Below are positions 1-8,077 of a stretch of DNA of 47,675 nucleotides, in pieces; position 1 is the first letter of the stretch, and each line of letters starts with the position of its first letter. The translations under genes and the position numbers were made by a program. The notes under the pieces were generated by a model. That model did no database searches. It saw nothing but the letters and a program-made list of their open reading frames with translations, and was not told where the DNA came from. Source of the DNA: 2-01-FULL-40-13 sp964433155. GTDB lineage: Bacteria > Patescibacteriota > Microgenomatia > UBA1406 > GWC2-37-13. Where the stretch lies: NCBI GenBank assembly GCA_964433155.1, contig CAYSQE010000012.1, positions 1-47,675 on the forward strand. The letters are read 5' to 3'.

Positions 1-130
1 ATTTTTTAACCATTCGTAGATGAGAGGCTTTCATCGCATCTCTTCTCACCATCAAGCTGTACATCACTTCTTTCCACTCATCTTTCTGATCATAAGTTGC
101 CTGAGCTAGTTGGCTTACTATGTGTTTCAT
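1..130 (-). CDS. Partial CDS, N-terminal 43 residues, unknown
   Basis: An open frame runs leftward from an ATG at 128-130 off the window edge. It begins MKHIVSQLAQATYDQKDEWK and stays open for 43 codons with charged, helix-like content (DQKDEWKEV, MVRRDAMKASHLRMVKK). No family is recognised. No Shine-Dalgarno sequence is visible upstream, which is common for genes in this window. It may be a small helical protein. Only the beginning is present, so both the reading and its length are uncertain. Confidence 0.45.
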   Translation of the reverse strand, partial: MKHIVSQLAQATYDQKDEWKEVMYSLMVRRDAMKASHLRMVKK

Positions 131-263
131 GTTTTATATTTTTAAATTTTTAACTAATCCTAGTGTAATGGTGACTTACATCACACGCTTGAGTGGTATC
201 TTACGGAATCCTACTGTTTCTACTGATTATTAAACAGTGGGAGATGATGAAGTTTGCATCATT

Positions 264-292
264 TTGACAGATTAAAGTAGAAAGTATATATG
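264..292 (+). promoter_or_regulatory. Sigma70-type promoter driving a structured RNA
   Basis: TTGACA at 264-269 and TATATG at 287-292 are separated by 17 nt, close to the bacterial consensus. The predicted transcription start is near 299-300, directly before the inverted-repeat element at 307-411. No open reading frame starts downstream on this strand (the next genes are on the minus strand), so the likely product is a noncoding RNA. Confidence 0.55.
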
Positions 293-300
293 CTTTGATA

Positions 301-417
301 ATGAGGAAGTTATACCCCTCTTACGCTGGTTTGTGCAACCCATCGGGTTGTCAAAGCAGCTTATATGGGTATATACTCGTCGAGCAAATTCATTTGCGAG
401 CGGTATAACTTATGAGG
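301..417 (+). ncRNA. Structured, promoter-driven 105-nt element with terminal inverted repeats; candidate small RNA or MITE-like insertion
   Basis: AAGTTATACC at 307-316 is the exact inverse complement of GGTATAACTT at 402-411. ATGAGG occurs immediately outside both ends (301-306 and 412-417) as a direct repeat, like a 6-bp target-site duplication. Inside is a long imperfect hairpin (about 325-360: GCTG/CAGC, TTTG/CAAA, then CAACCC/GGGTTG around ATC). A second hairpin has GCAAA/TTTGC arms (about 383-397). The 5' arm TATACCC can alternatively pair with GGGTATA at 367-373, so two folds compete. A consensus promoter lies just upstream. GAGGTAA/TTACCTC (414-420/435-441) followed by TTTCT could end the transcript. 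Confidence 0.5.
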
Positions 418-427
418 TAAGGAAAGA

Positions 428-1060
428 TTAATATTTACCTCTTTCTACATCAATTGAAATTTCAGAAGGAGTTGAGATAATTTTCGTTTCGAGTCTATCT
501 TCACGTGGATTATAGGTTGCTACCCAAGCTTCACCGGGTTTGATGTTGTAATTATATACAGCCGGAGTAAGAGTACCCTTTTCAACAAATAAGCGAAATG
601 TAGCTAATGAATAGGGGTGTCCAAGGATTAAAACAGTTCTTCCCGTATGATTTCTTATAGCAGCCTCAGCTATTGTTCCTATACGATTAACAGTTTGATC
701 AGGTGTTTCAAATCCTTCAGGCAAATAACCTTCCGGAAAAAAGTGTGAATCTTTTGTTAAGACAGGACAAAATGTATCTGTCAATGATTCAACAAGATAA
801 ATTGAAGTTTGACCTCCGGATTTTTTTTTAATTCCATCGGCTATTGCCTCTGCAGATAATACTGCAGCTCTCGAATGACTCGATAGGATGGTTACTGGTG
901 CAGCATCTTTTCCAGCAAACCTTAATCCAAGATCAAACATTCTTTTTTGCCCATCATAACTTAAAGGCACATTCGGATCAACCATTATGCCAAATGGATT
1001 ATAGATTGTATTGCCAAATGGTATCAGTGCGATGCTTGTTTGTGTTGGTAGACTAGTCAT
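428..1060 (-). CDS. Histidine-phosphatase-like protein lacking the catalytic RHG motif
   Basis: The 210-aa protein has the layout of the histidine phosphatase (phosphoglycerate mutase-like) superfamily. Its first strand reads IALIPFGNT where active members have LIRHGxT, so the phosphorylated His and the adjacent Arg are both gone. The later SSHSRAAVLSAEAI corresponds to the usual SPLxRAxQTAxAI, and VLILGHPYSLATF occupies the place of the second catalytic His, which remains. It ends in ERGKY, almost the same tail as its upstream neighbour (ERGQY). The two are therefore a tandem duplication, with a 44-bp gap and the same strand. Loss of RHG suggests a pseudoenzyme, perhaps a binding or regulatory partner. 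The substrate is unknown. Confidence 0.7.
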   Translation of the reverse strand: MTSLPTQTSIALIPFGNTIYNPFGIMVDPNVPLSYDGQKRMFDLGLRFAGKDAAPVTILSSHSRAAVLSAEAIADGIKKKSGGQTSIYLVESLTDTFCPVLTKDSHFFPEGYLPEGFETPDQTVNRIGTIAEAAIRNHTGRTVLILGHPYSLATFRLFVEKGTLTPAVYNYNIKPGEAWVATYNPREDRLETKIISTPSEISIDVERGKY

Positions 1061-1104
1061 TGTTTTAATTTTATTAATTATAAATTATAAGGAATATTCA
1101 TATA

Positions 1105-1755
1105 TTAATATTGTCCTCTTTCTGGATCAAAACCACCTTCACCTGGTGCCGAAAGATATTTTTTAGCCTGCAGAAGTTCGCCATGAGATGAATATTCGAC
1201 TAGATATGTTTGACCTCTGTTTAGAAAATACTCAGGTAATCCCACACCTATCACTCCTTTTAATATTTTTCCGAGTACTTCAGCGATAGGTTCAGTGTGA
1301 CTTACAAAAAAAATAGTATGACCGGGGTGATTTCTTATAGCTATCTCAACGACTGCAAGCATTCGTGGGACTATACTATTAGGATGTTCTGCATTCGCAG
1401 AAATTCTACCTTGTTGTATATCCTGGAATTTTTCTACAGACTGTCCTACAAGCGAATGTCCTTGAACGTCGATCAGACCGTAATTCTCTTCCATTGGGAT
1501 GGTCTTGCCATAGGCTTCATTTATAGCTTGCGCAGTTTGGAAAGTTCTTTGCAAGGGGCTATAAATCATTACCGCAGGATTTCCATGTTTGCTCCTAAGG
1601 GAATTACCAAGTGCTTTTATTCGAGAGTAGCCGTCTCTTGAAATGGGAAAGTCAAATTCCGATCCAGGAGTATATCCTGCGATTACATTTGAATTGATTG
1701 GGATCCCATGGCGAATGAAGACGAGCTGTAAATTCGGATCAAAATTGAATGGCAT
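1105..1755 (-). CDS. Histidine phosphatase superfamily protein (phosphoglycerate mutase-like)
   Basis: The 216-aa protein opens with QLVFIRHGIP, the RHG phosphohistidine motif. It continues with SPLQRTFQTAQAI (phosphate-pocket Arg) and FFVSHTEPIAEVL (second catalytic His), and so has the complete histidine phosphatase set. Family members remove phosphate from sugar phosphates, nucleotides or proteins; the substrate cannot be told. It is first in a two-gene unit with the degenerate copy downstream. The promoter is clear: TTGATA, 18 nt, then TATAAT (on the minus strand), with the -10 box ending 7 nt before ATG, so the mRNA is probably leaderless. Confidence 0.82.
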   Translation of the reverse strand: MPFNFDPNLQLVFIRHGIPINSNVIAGYTPGSEFDFPISRDGYSRIKALGNSLRSKHGNPAVMIYSPLQRTFQTAQAINEAYGKTIPMEENYGLIDVQGHSLVGQSVEKFQDIQQGRISANAEHPNSIVPRMLAVVEIAIRNHPGHTIFFVSHTEPIAEVLGKILKGVIGVGLPEYFLNRGQTYLVEYSSHGELLQAKKYLSAPGEGGFDPERGQY

Positions 1756-1762
1756 GGATTTA

Positions 1763-1792
1763 ATTATATCTTATAGTTAGAGATTATATCAA
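1763..1792 (-). promoter_or_regulatory. Promoter of the histidine phosphatase pair, leaderless type
   Basis: Read on the minus strand: TTGATA (1787-1792), an 18-nt spacer, TATAAT (1763-1768), 7 nt, then ATG (1753-1755). Transcription would start at or next to the start codon. This is the clearest example of an arrangement repeated across the window. Confidence 0.6.
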
Positions 1793-1849
1793 AGAAAGAC
1801 TTTGATAGCAACTAACAGTATTTTTTTGTGTATCCTGTAGTTAGTATTA

Positions 1850-3163
1850 TTATAAAAAATAGTTAGAAAAAGTAAAACCTCTTTTTTTAAGTGTTACTAG
1901 CTTGGATGAGGGGAAGTTCATTTCACCCATTTTTTTTCTCATACTTGAGATGATTTTGTCGATTGACCAGTCAGAATAGTGCTCGACATAGTTTTTTCCC
2001 CATAGTATTTGTGCTACTTCATCTCTCGAGATAACTTTGTCTTCATTTTTTAAAAAATGGACCAAAAGTTTAAACTCTTGAAAAGTAAAGATATCAGTGC
2101 ATGGTTTTAAACCATAATATATTTGATTTGTCTTTGGATCATAGCTCAATTTTTCCTGAGGGATCTGATTTTGAATATAGTGCTTTAAAAGCTCACCAAA
2201 TAGTTCATATGTATTGTTTTTGTTTTTGATAAGTCCTGTTTTAAGAAGAAAATTTGCTTTTGAGATAAGACTATCTGGAATTCTTCCTATTTTGACAACG
2301 TTTATAAGAATTTCTTTTTCATTTGGATTCAAGTAATTCCAAATATCGTTACAAACACTTTTTATTTGATCATAATTTATGAGATATTTCTTGGTTTTTT
2401 CAGTCGCTATTAAATACTCACTACCGGCTTCGTTTAGAATTGTGAGACAGTATTTTAATAGCTGTATATGGCCTCCACACAGTTCAACCAACAGTTTTTT
2501 TAATTTATCACTTATCTGAATATTTAATTTCTGAGCCGTATTCTCTAGTACAAAATCTATACTTTCCTGATCTGAAAGCTCGTGATAGTAAAGGACTCGA
2601 TTAATTGCATATTTAAAATTATGGAATTTATCCAAAGTAGCTTCGTCAAGAAGGTTGATGGTTGATAAGAAAACATAGGTGACCTGAGCCTTATTAAGAG
2701 CGAGTATTGATTCAAAATTTCGGTAAATACTTGGCGACAGATTCAAGGTGAATTCAAAATCATTTAATAGAAAAATTAAATGCCAGCCTTGATTAATCAA
2801 ATACTTTACATAATCTTTAATCAAAAATAGGGGATTGAGAGAGTTTTGTTTGGGTAGTTTTATTTTTTTTTCTTTAGCTGAACGCTGGAGATTTTCGAGA
2901 ATAAGTTGCAAATACGATTCGTTAGTTGTATCTATGATTTCGTCTGGATCAATGTAGATAAAAATTGTTTTATTAAAGTCTTTTCCAAAAATTCGTTTTA
3001 ATATTTTTTCTTCATGGAGTAGGAATTTTATTAGAATTCTTTTACCCGTACCAGAGATAAAAAAACAAGAAATACAATATCTGTTTTTAACGGGGGTGAA
3101 TATATCCTCAGCTAATTTTACTAACCTATCCTTTGGTTGGGGATAAGCCATTTCGTTACTCAT
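1850..3163 (-). CDS. P-loop (STAND/AAA-like) ATPase fused to an OmpR/PhoB-type winged helix, transcriptional regulator
   Basis: 437 aa. The N-terminal part resembles a STAND or AAA ATPase. A Walker-A-like ISGTGKR lies near residues 37-43 with Arg in place of the usual Ser/Thr, and a Walker-B-like HLIFLLNDFE near 128-137. The middle is helical. The last 95 residues or so form a winged helix of the OmpR/PhoB type (FTFQEFKLLVHFLKN, ISRDEVAQILWG, SIDKIISSMRKKM, LVTLKKRGFTF). No receiver domain is present, so the signal is probably sensed by the ATPase part. The gene is divergent from the 1028-aa orphan at 3398, which is a plausible target. An 11-bp tandem repeat sits between its -10 box and its ATG. 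DNA binding is well supported; ATP hydrolysis is doubtful because of the altered P-loop. Confidence 0.7.
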   Translation of the reverse strand: MSNEMAYPQPKDRLVKLAEDIFTPVKNRYCISCFFISGTGKRILIKFLLHEEKILKRIFGKDFNKTIFIYIDPDEIIDTTNESYLQLILENLQRSAKEKKIKLPKQNSLNPLFLIKDYVKYLINQGWHLIFLLNDFEFTLNLSPSIYRNFESILALNKAQVTYVFLSTINLLDEATLDKFHNFKYAINRVLYYHELSDQESIDFVLENTAQKLNIQISDKLKKLLVELCGGHIQLLKYCLTILNEAGSEYLIATEKTKKYLINYDQIKSVCNDIWNYLNPNEKEILINVVKIGRIPDSLISKANFLLKTGLIKNKNNTYELFGELLKHYIQNQIPQEKLSYDPKTNQIYYGLKPCTDIFTFQEFKLLVHFLKNEDKVISRDEVAQILWGKNYVEHYSDWSIDKIISSMRKKMGEMNFPSSKLVTLKKRGFTFSNYFL

Positions 3164-3185
3164 TTTGGTAAGGATTTGGTAAGGA
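3164..3185 (-). repeat. Two tandem 11-bp repeats between -10 box and start codon; possible operator
   Basis: TTTGGTAAGGA is repeated exactly at 3164-3174 and 3175-3185 (plus-strand reading), directly next to the ATG of the winged-helix ATPase. The minus-strand TATAAT box is at 3185-3190. OmpR-type winged helices bind direct repeats of about 10-11 bp, so this fits an autoregulatory site. It would also form the 5' leader of the mRNA. Confidence 0.45.
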
Positions 3186-3397
3186 TTATATCAGATTGAT
3201 GTATTATAATAAGCTGGAGTTAGAAAGTCAAATAGTAAAAACATGACTTATAGTTTAAATATTATATTAAAAAAAGCTTTTCTATAAGGATTTATTGGCA
3301 TTTTTGGAAATTTTATATATAGCCTGTAGTTTTGCAAATACACTGATTTGATGATAAAATACTTCGATAATTTTCTTGGGAGGTATTTTATTTCATT

Positions 3398-6300
3398 ATG
3401 CACGAAAAGGTCTCATATCTAGCAACGCATTTAGCGCAAAGCCATTTAGGAGAACCCGTTACCTTGTATGTACATGCTTCGCAAATGGTTGTGGAACTGA
3501 AAGCGATGCGAGGAACACGTGAGTTAGAGGCAGAAGACTTTTATCAAGGGTTACATCCATGGTTGGATAATAACAGAGGTACGATACACCACATTCGTCT
3601 TAACGTTCCAAAGCCCTTAAGACATACAACTGATAGATGTATCGCTGATTTTACAAATAATAGGACTCCGGGATTGAATGAAGAAACATTATTGGTTGTC
3701 GCTGCAAGCCTCCAAGGTGCCAAACCAAGTGTGCAGGAGTATGCGGTGTCTAGATCAGGTCTCAAACCCGAGCAATTTCCTATCCGCTTCGACGAGCAAC
3801 TATATCGTTCTTTACAGGCATGGATGACTAGAGCGGGCGTAGAAGCCGGAAAAGTCAGCACATGGACGCCCGAGAAAATAAGATTCTACACAGTATTAAG
3901 AGACTTATTAGTTATCACTTCTCAAGATGTTTCACAGACTCTCCCGTACCTGTTGTCAGAATTTCATGCTGAAGATAGAGGTGTAGGTACTCTGAGAGCT
4001 TTTTTTCCACATTTAGCAGAACTTCTTGGTCAAGAGATTGAGTACAAAAGAAGGGGGAATAAAGTTCCGCTTCACCGTCTGCTACTTGAACTGTCAAAAA
4101 GAGAAGTGGATTTGTCGAGACTCATCAAAGAAACAGTTAAGATATTACATAATTCTGGCAGGGCTAAAGACTTACATCGAGGTGGTCTTTCTGAAGAATT
4201 AGCCATATTGTCCAGTCCGAGCGGTAAAAGCATACCTACAGTCTTATACGAGGTAAGGCGTGATTTTCAGGATGATCCCAGAGAACGTGAATACAGAACT
4301 CAAGCAAGGGAGAGACTTAAGCAGGAGAAACATCCACCAGAACCTATAAATGGGGAAGAAGTTGGAAAAAAGTGGCCAAAGCTAGAAGATTATGGTTTGC
4401 GAGTTGATCACTCAAGGACAAGAATGATGCAAAAATTCGAAGGCATGGAGGAGGCGATCGTGGCAGATATCCGGTCTATCAGAGAACATCCGGAAAAATA
4501 TTTACAATACCAAAGAGATTTAGTTTTAGCAATTGCTCAGAGGCTTCAGCGGTCAGGCCAAATAGATCTAAGAGCTTCAATACCTTCACCGCATTTTTCA
4601 GGCGCAACAGCAGAATTAAAACAAAGAGAAGAAATTACGTTCAGAGCTCACGAAAAACTGTTAAAAGAAAGTAGTGATTGGCTTTGGTTACTTTTATATC
4701 CACAGGTACAAAAGATTTTCTTGCAATATTTACCTTTTATTAGTACGCCTCCTCATGTAACTATTGATAGTCAAGCAGTTCCAGTCTGGAAAAAAGAAGA
4801 GCAACCAAGGATTAAACAGGCGATCGAAGGGGGGGCTGAGTTGGTAAACGAGTTGCCATTTCTTAACTATGCTTTTAAAATGGCTGAAATGCCTCACGAA
4901 AAATTTACTTATGGTGGTTGGAGACAGATGTTGACAGTAGTTGGTGATTTTATAAAATTGGCCCTTGAAGACGGAGCGCTTGTTTATTTAGATCATGGCA
5001 CTGCTCGAAGAGTGGCCTCTGGTTTTGACCCAATGACTACTTCTCAAGCTGATGGTTTTGTAGCTATTACACAAGAACAAATATATAAGACCAAACCGCC
5101 TTTTGATGTAGATATGATAGTGTTGACAAAGGAGAAAAGTTTAGGAACACTAGCTAAGACCGTTGCAGAGAAGTGGAATTCACTCTATGATTCTCGACTT
5201 TCATATAGTGAATTGATGGGTCACACACTTCAAAATATAATTTTTGCCTACATAGCTAAGCATATTGGCCGTATTAATCCTGATGGTACAGAGTCAAAAC
5301 ATGCTGATAATACTATTATACAGAATCCAGCTAGAGTATTAGGACATCCTTCTTGTTTAGTCAATGTTTTGAGGGGATGGCAGGGAAGAGAAACTGCGGG
5401 GAAACCTGATTTATTGATTGAGAGTTTGTTGGCGTTATCTCGATTTCGCTCATTTGGTTTAGTTCCTTTCTTGGTCAAGTTGCCTGGAGATAATTATCAG
5501 GCAATGGCAGGTAAATTAGTAGATATCCTTGGAGGTATACCGCTGTATGCAGAAATGAGCAAAGAAACAGGTGTTGAATTTGGCGGACAAAGAAGAAACA
5601 TAATAGACGTTCTTTCCTATGAAGATCCATTTCCTGAAGGTATGATAGAGTTTTATTTAATGAGGACAATATTTGATGTAGCCAATAATGGTGTTTTGAT
5701 GCCTAAAGGTATGGCATGGGATAGGAGCGGTCTAACAAGATGGGATTTGGCTCAAGAAGGAGGTAGAGAGTTTGGAGAGGTTGTACATTCGTTTGCAAAA
5801 CGCCTACCCGAATTGTCAGAAGAGTTACGAGAACCCAGAAATAATTTAGTTCGGCAATATATGAGGCTAGGTTGGATGAGAGGTGCGCTAAAATCATTGG
5901 AAACCGATCCAATTGCTTTTCTTACATTATGTATGGATTATACATATAAAAATGAAATGCGTGGATTGATAGGAGTAAATTTAAATGAGATTTTTTACCA
6001 TATGCGCCATTTACATGAAGGCGGTTTTTTAAGCAAAATCGTAGATAAAGTTAGATCAACAAAAAAAAATCCAGAAGAATCTAATTCAGAGTTTATCGCT
6101 AGACTTATATTAGAAAACCCCGATATTCGACAGTTTATAGCTCAATCATTAAGAAATGAATTTATGCAGAATCCATATGTAGTAGGATTGAAATCAGAAA
6201 TCATTGGAGAAAAGGGCATTCAAAAAGATATGGCTCGTAACTGGGGTTTGCTTGATCCTGAAGGCTTAGGTTCGTATGTTTATAAAAATGCATTTGGTTG

Positions 6301-6484
6301 GTTTAGATTTATAAAACGAGTTAAAGATAATACATTCTTGAGTTGGAATGAAGTGTTAAGTGGAAAACCTTTACATGAATGGCAGAAAAACAAAATGAAA
6401 AGGTTCGAGGAAGAAAATCCTAATGAATTTACTAAACTTAAACGAGAAGCTATTCTTGATTGGTTAGTAGATCCGGGATTTTAA
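3398..6484 (+). CDS. Large orphan protein of 1028 aa, function unknown
   Basis: No family is recognised. The protein looks soluble: there is no signal peptide or membrane segment. It is mixed alpha/beta, with a charged, proline-containing linker around residues 290-330 (DDPREREYRTQARERLKQEK, then HPPEPINGEEV). That linker suggests an N-terminal region of about 290 residues and a large C-terminal region. The C-terminal region has many aromatic and acidic motifs (YLDHGTARRVASGFDP, KPPFDVDMIVLTKEK) but no catalytic signature I can name. GGGAGG lies at 3378-3383, though 14 nt from the ATG. The base composition has fewer A/T runs than the housekeeping genes, especially in the first half. It is divergent from the winged-helix ATPase, and its 3' end overlaps the convergent methyltransferase by 4 bp. 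Confidence 0.75.
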   Translation: MHEKVSYLATHLAQSHLGEPVTLYVHASQMVVELKAMRGTRELEAEDFYQGLHPWLDNNRGTIHHIRLNVPKPLRHTTDRCIADFTNNRTPGLNEETLLVVAASLQGAKPSVQEYAVSRSGLKPEQFPIRFDEQLYRSLQAWMTRAGVEAGKVSTWTPEKIRFYTVLRDLLVITSQDVSQTLPYLLSEFHAEDRGVGTLRAFFPHLAELLGQEIEYKRRGNKVPLHRLLLELSKREVDLSRLIKETVKILHNSGRAKDLHRGGLSEELAILSSPSGKSIPTVLYEVRRDFQDDPREREYRTQARERLKQEKHPPEPINGEEVGKKWPKLEDYGLRVDHSRTRMMQKFEGMEEAIVADIRSIREHPEKYLQYQRDLVLAIAQRLQRSGQIDLRASIPSPHFSGATAELKQREEITFRAHEKLLKESSDWLWLLLYPQVQKIFLQYLPFISTPPHVTIDSQAVPVWKKEEQPRIKQAIEGGAELVNELPFLNYAFKMAEMPHEKFTYGGWRQMLTVVGDFIKLALEDGALVYLDHGTARRVASGFDPMTTSQADGFVAITQEQIYKTKPPFDVDMIVLTKEKSLGTLAKTVAEKWNSLYDSRLSYSELMGHTLQNIIFAYIAKHIGRINPDGTESKHADNTIIQNPARVLGHPSCLVNVLRGWQGRETAGKPDLLIESLLALSRFRSFGLVPFLVKLPGDNYQAMAGKLVDILGGIPLYAEMSKETGVEFGGQRRNIIDVLSYEDPFPEGMIEFYLMRTIFDVANNGVLMPKGMAWDRSGLTRWDLAQEGGREFGEVVHSFAKRLPELSEELREPRNNLVRQYMRLGWMRGALKSLETDPIAFLTLCMDYTYKNEMRGLIGVNLNEIFYHMRHLHEGGFLSKIVDKVRSTKKNPEESNSEFIARLILENPDIRQFIAQSLRNEFMQNPYVVGLKSEIIGEKGIQKDMARNWGLLDPEGLGSYVYKNAFGWFRFIKRVKDNTFLSWNEVLSGKPLHEWQKNKMKRFEEENPNEFTKLKREAILDWLVDPGF

Positions 6485-7212
6485 TTCTTTAATCCTATGT
6501 ATAAGCCTCGATCTTCATTAATTAAACCACGACTTAGAAATTCACTTCTAAAGCCGGTTTTTTTTAATAATTTAAGAAATTCTTTTTTTTTAAATAAACC
6601 AAGAATATGTTTTTCCGAAAAGTAATAAATGCCTTTATTTTTTTCACCGATAAGGTAACGGGTATCCATTATTGACAAATTTCCTTGTATCTTTGCAATG
6701 CTAATTCTCGTTATTTTTATACTGTTATCTTCATAAGTAGTCATATAAGGTATATCAATTTTAAAGTCTTTGCTGCCTTTATCAAACCAGGGTTCGATAA
6801 TTAGCACACCTCCTTTTTTTAAATGATGATAGAAGTTAGTAAGAGTCTTTTTGAGTCTTGTAATGGTTCGAACATAACTAATTGCACTAAATAAACAAAT
6901 GATTACGTCAAATTTTTTTTCCAAATTAAAATCAATCATATCACCTGTATGAAACGTAATATCGGGCAATTTTTCGCTGGCTATTGTTAGCTGGTTTTGA
7001 CTTATATCTAATCCCTCGCAATTATATATACTCCGAAGATATCTCAGATGTTCTCCTGTTCCACAAGCAACATCTAATAAATTAATTCCAAAACTTTTCT
7101 TATATCGATTAATTAATTTTATTAAAGTGCTTGTTTCTGCTCTATAATTCTTCCACTTATATACTAAATCATAGTACGAGCTTTTATCGGTATATATGTG
7201 TGGCTGTTTCAT
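6481..7212 (-). CDS. Class I SAM-dependent methyltransferase, small-molecule type
   Basis: The 243-aa protein carries the Rossmann SAM-binding motif LLDVACGTGEHLRYL near residues 59-73. The acidic residue of motif II follows in CEGLDISQNQL, then a GD motif (FHTGDMIDF), and FDVIICLFSAISYV (motif IV). The N-terminal YTDKSSYYDLVYKWKNY and overall length resemble amino-sugar N,N-dimethyltransferases of the DesVI/TylM1 type, but the substrate is not established. It sits beside a truncated methyltransferase fragment at 7279, so one may have replaced the other. Its stop overlaps the convergent 1028-aa gene by 4 bp. Confidence 0.8.
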   Translation of the reverse strand: MKQPHIYTDKSSYYDLVYKWKNYRAETSTLIKLINRYKKSFGINLLDVACGTGEHLRYLRSIYNCEGLDISQNQLTIASEKLPDITFHTGDMIDFNLEKKFDVIICLFSAISYVRTITRLKKTLTNFYHHLKKGGVLIIEPWFDKGSKDFKIDIPYMTTYEDNSIKITRISIAKIQGNLSIMDTRYLIGEKNKGIYYFSEKHILGLFKKKEFLKLLKKTGFRSEFLSRGLINEDRGLYIGLKN

Positions 7213-7278
7213 TTTGATATTAAATCATTTAAGCTTGGATTTTGCAACTTCACCTTAGAACATTAGATAGTCGGGATC

Positions 7279-7512
7279 TTAAACTGTAGCTAGAAGACTT
7301 ACAGACATGAGACCTGTACCAATGCCCATTTCCAGTACTTTAACAGCTCTATTCAAGTCCTGGCGGATATTCCTAAGTTTATTAACAGTTTGACCAGCAA
7401 CTTCACCAATCCGTTCTGATACGACATCTGGAGGCATACAATAATTGCGATCATAAGAAAAATCAAAGTCTCTTGTTTTTCCTCTCAATTGATAGCGTTC
7501 CAATAAATTCAT
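7279..7512 (-). pseudogene. Truncated SAM methyltransferase, ends just after motif I
   Basis: A 77-codon frame starts like a methyltransferase (MNLLERYQLRGKTRDFDFSY) and reaches the SAM-binding motif VLEMGIGTGLMSVSLL. It then stops at TAA, 4 codons after that motif. A complete enzyme needs roughly 100-150 more residues (motifs II to VI). None of the three downstream frames on this strand continues the fold before the next gene. It is best read as a decayed remnant. A short expressed peptide cannot be excluded. Confidence 0.6.
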
Positions 7513-7596
7513 TATAATATTATATTATAGGTTATTGAACTTTACAATTTATAACATAAATATGATATACTACCTCTTAAAATTTACCTCAAATAT

Positions 7597-8076
7597 ATGA
7601 GCGAGAGAGTTATATTCAATCCATCGATAAATACACCTCTTCCAGCTAATGTTTTCCAGCTCAGTCCTGAATTTGAAATCATGCATTTAACTCCTGTTCA
7701 AGAAACATTGCTAAGACAGCAGACTGATTGGGAGGCCCCTCTTTATCCTCCAATTGGACGTATCCTCGTGGCAGATGACGGCCGTTTTCCTAGCCTAAAA
7801 TTTAAGAAACATTGGAGAATTGGGGCAGAGAAAGCAAGACGTCAGATACATGCTCATCCAGATGTATTTTCTCTCATGATGGTTCGGTTACAAGAAAGAA
7901 AAAAGAATATTTTAAGAGCTGCAAACAGAGCGGGCTTAGATGTTACTGGTGAAAAATCATTAAGATTTCATTGCGGATATCGTATCCGCAATCGCGGAAG
8001 TCTCTATAGTTTAGCTCGTCAATTAGGAAGCCTGGCTCAAATTAACGGTTTATCACGAAGTTTGTCTCAACATTAA
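7597..8076 (+). CDS. Orphan protein, 159 aa
   Basis: Unrecognised. The sequence has a proline-rich N-terminal third (NPSINTPLPANVFQLSPEF), then a basic helical part (KFKKHWRIGAEKARRQIHAH, RLQERKKNILRAANRAGLDV), and ends RSLSQH. No membrane segment or signal peptide is present. The basic helices could contact nucleic acid, but there is no named motif. The next gene starts one base after its stop, so the two are surely co-transcribed. TATACT at 7566-7571 is a likely -10 box, leaving a leader of about 19 nt without a Shine-Dalgarno sequence. Confidence 0.65.
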   Translation: MSERVIFNPSINTPLPANVFQLSPEFEIMHLTPVQETLLRQQTDWEAPLYPPIGRILVADDGRFPSLKFKKHWRIGAEKARRQIHAHPDVFSLMMVRLQERKKNILRAANRAGLDVTGEKSLRFHCGYRIRNRGSLYSLARQLGSLAQINGLSRSLSQH

Positions 8077-8077
8077 C

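Noticed and set aside
3544..5912. Several minus-strand frames opposite the 1028-aa gene
   Set aside because: They lie wholly within a long coding frame, have Cys/Ser-rich random composition and show no motif.
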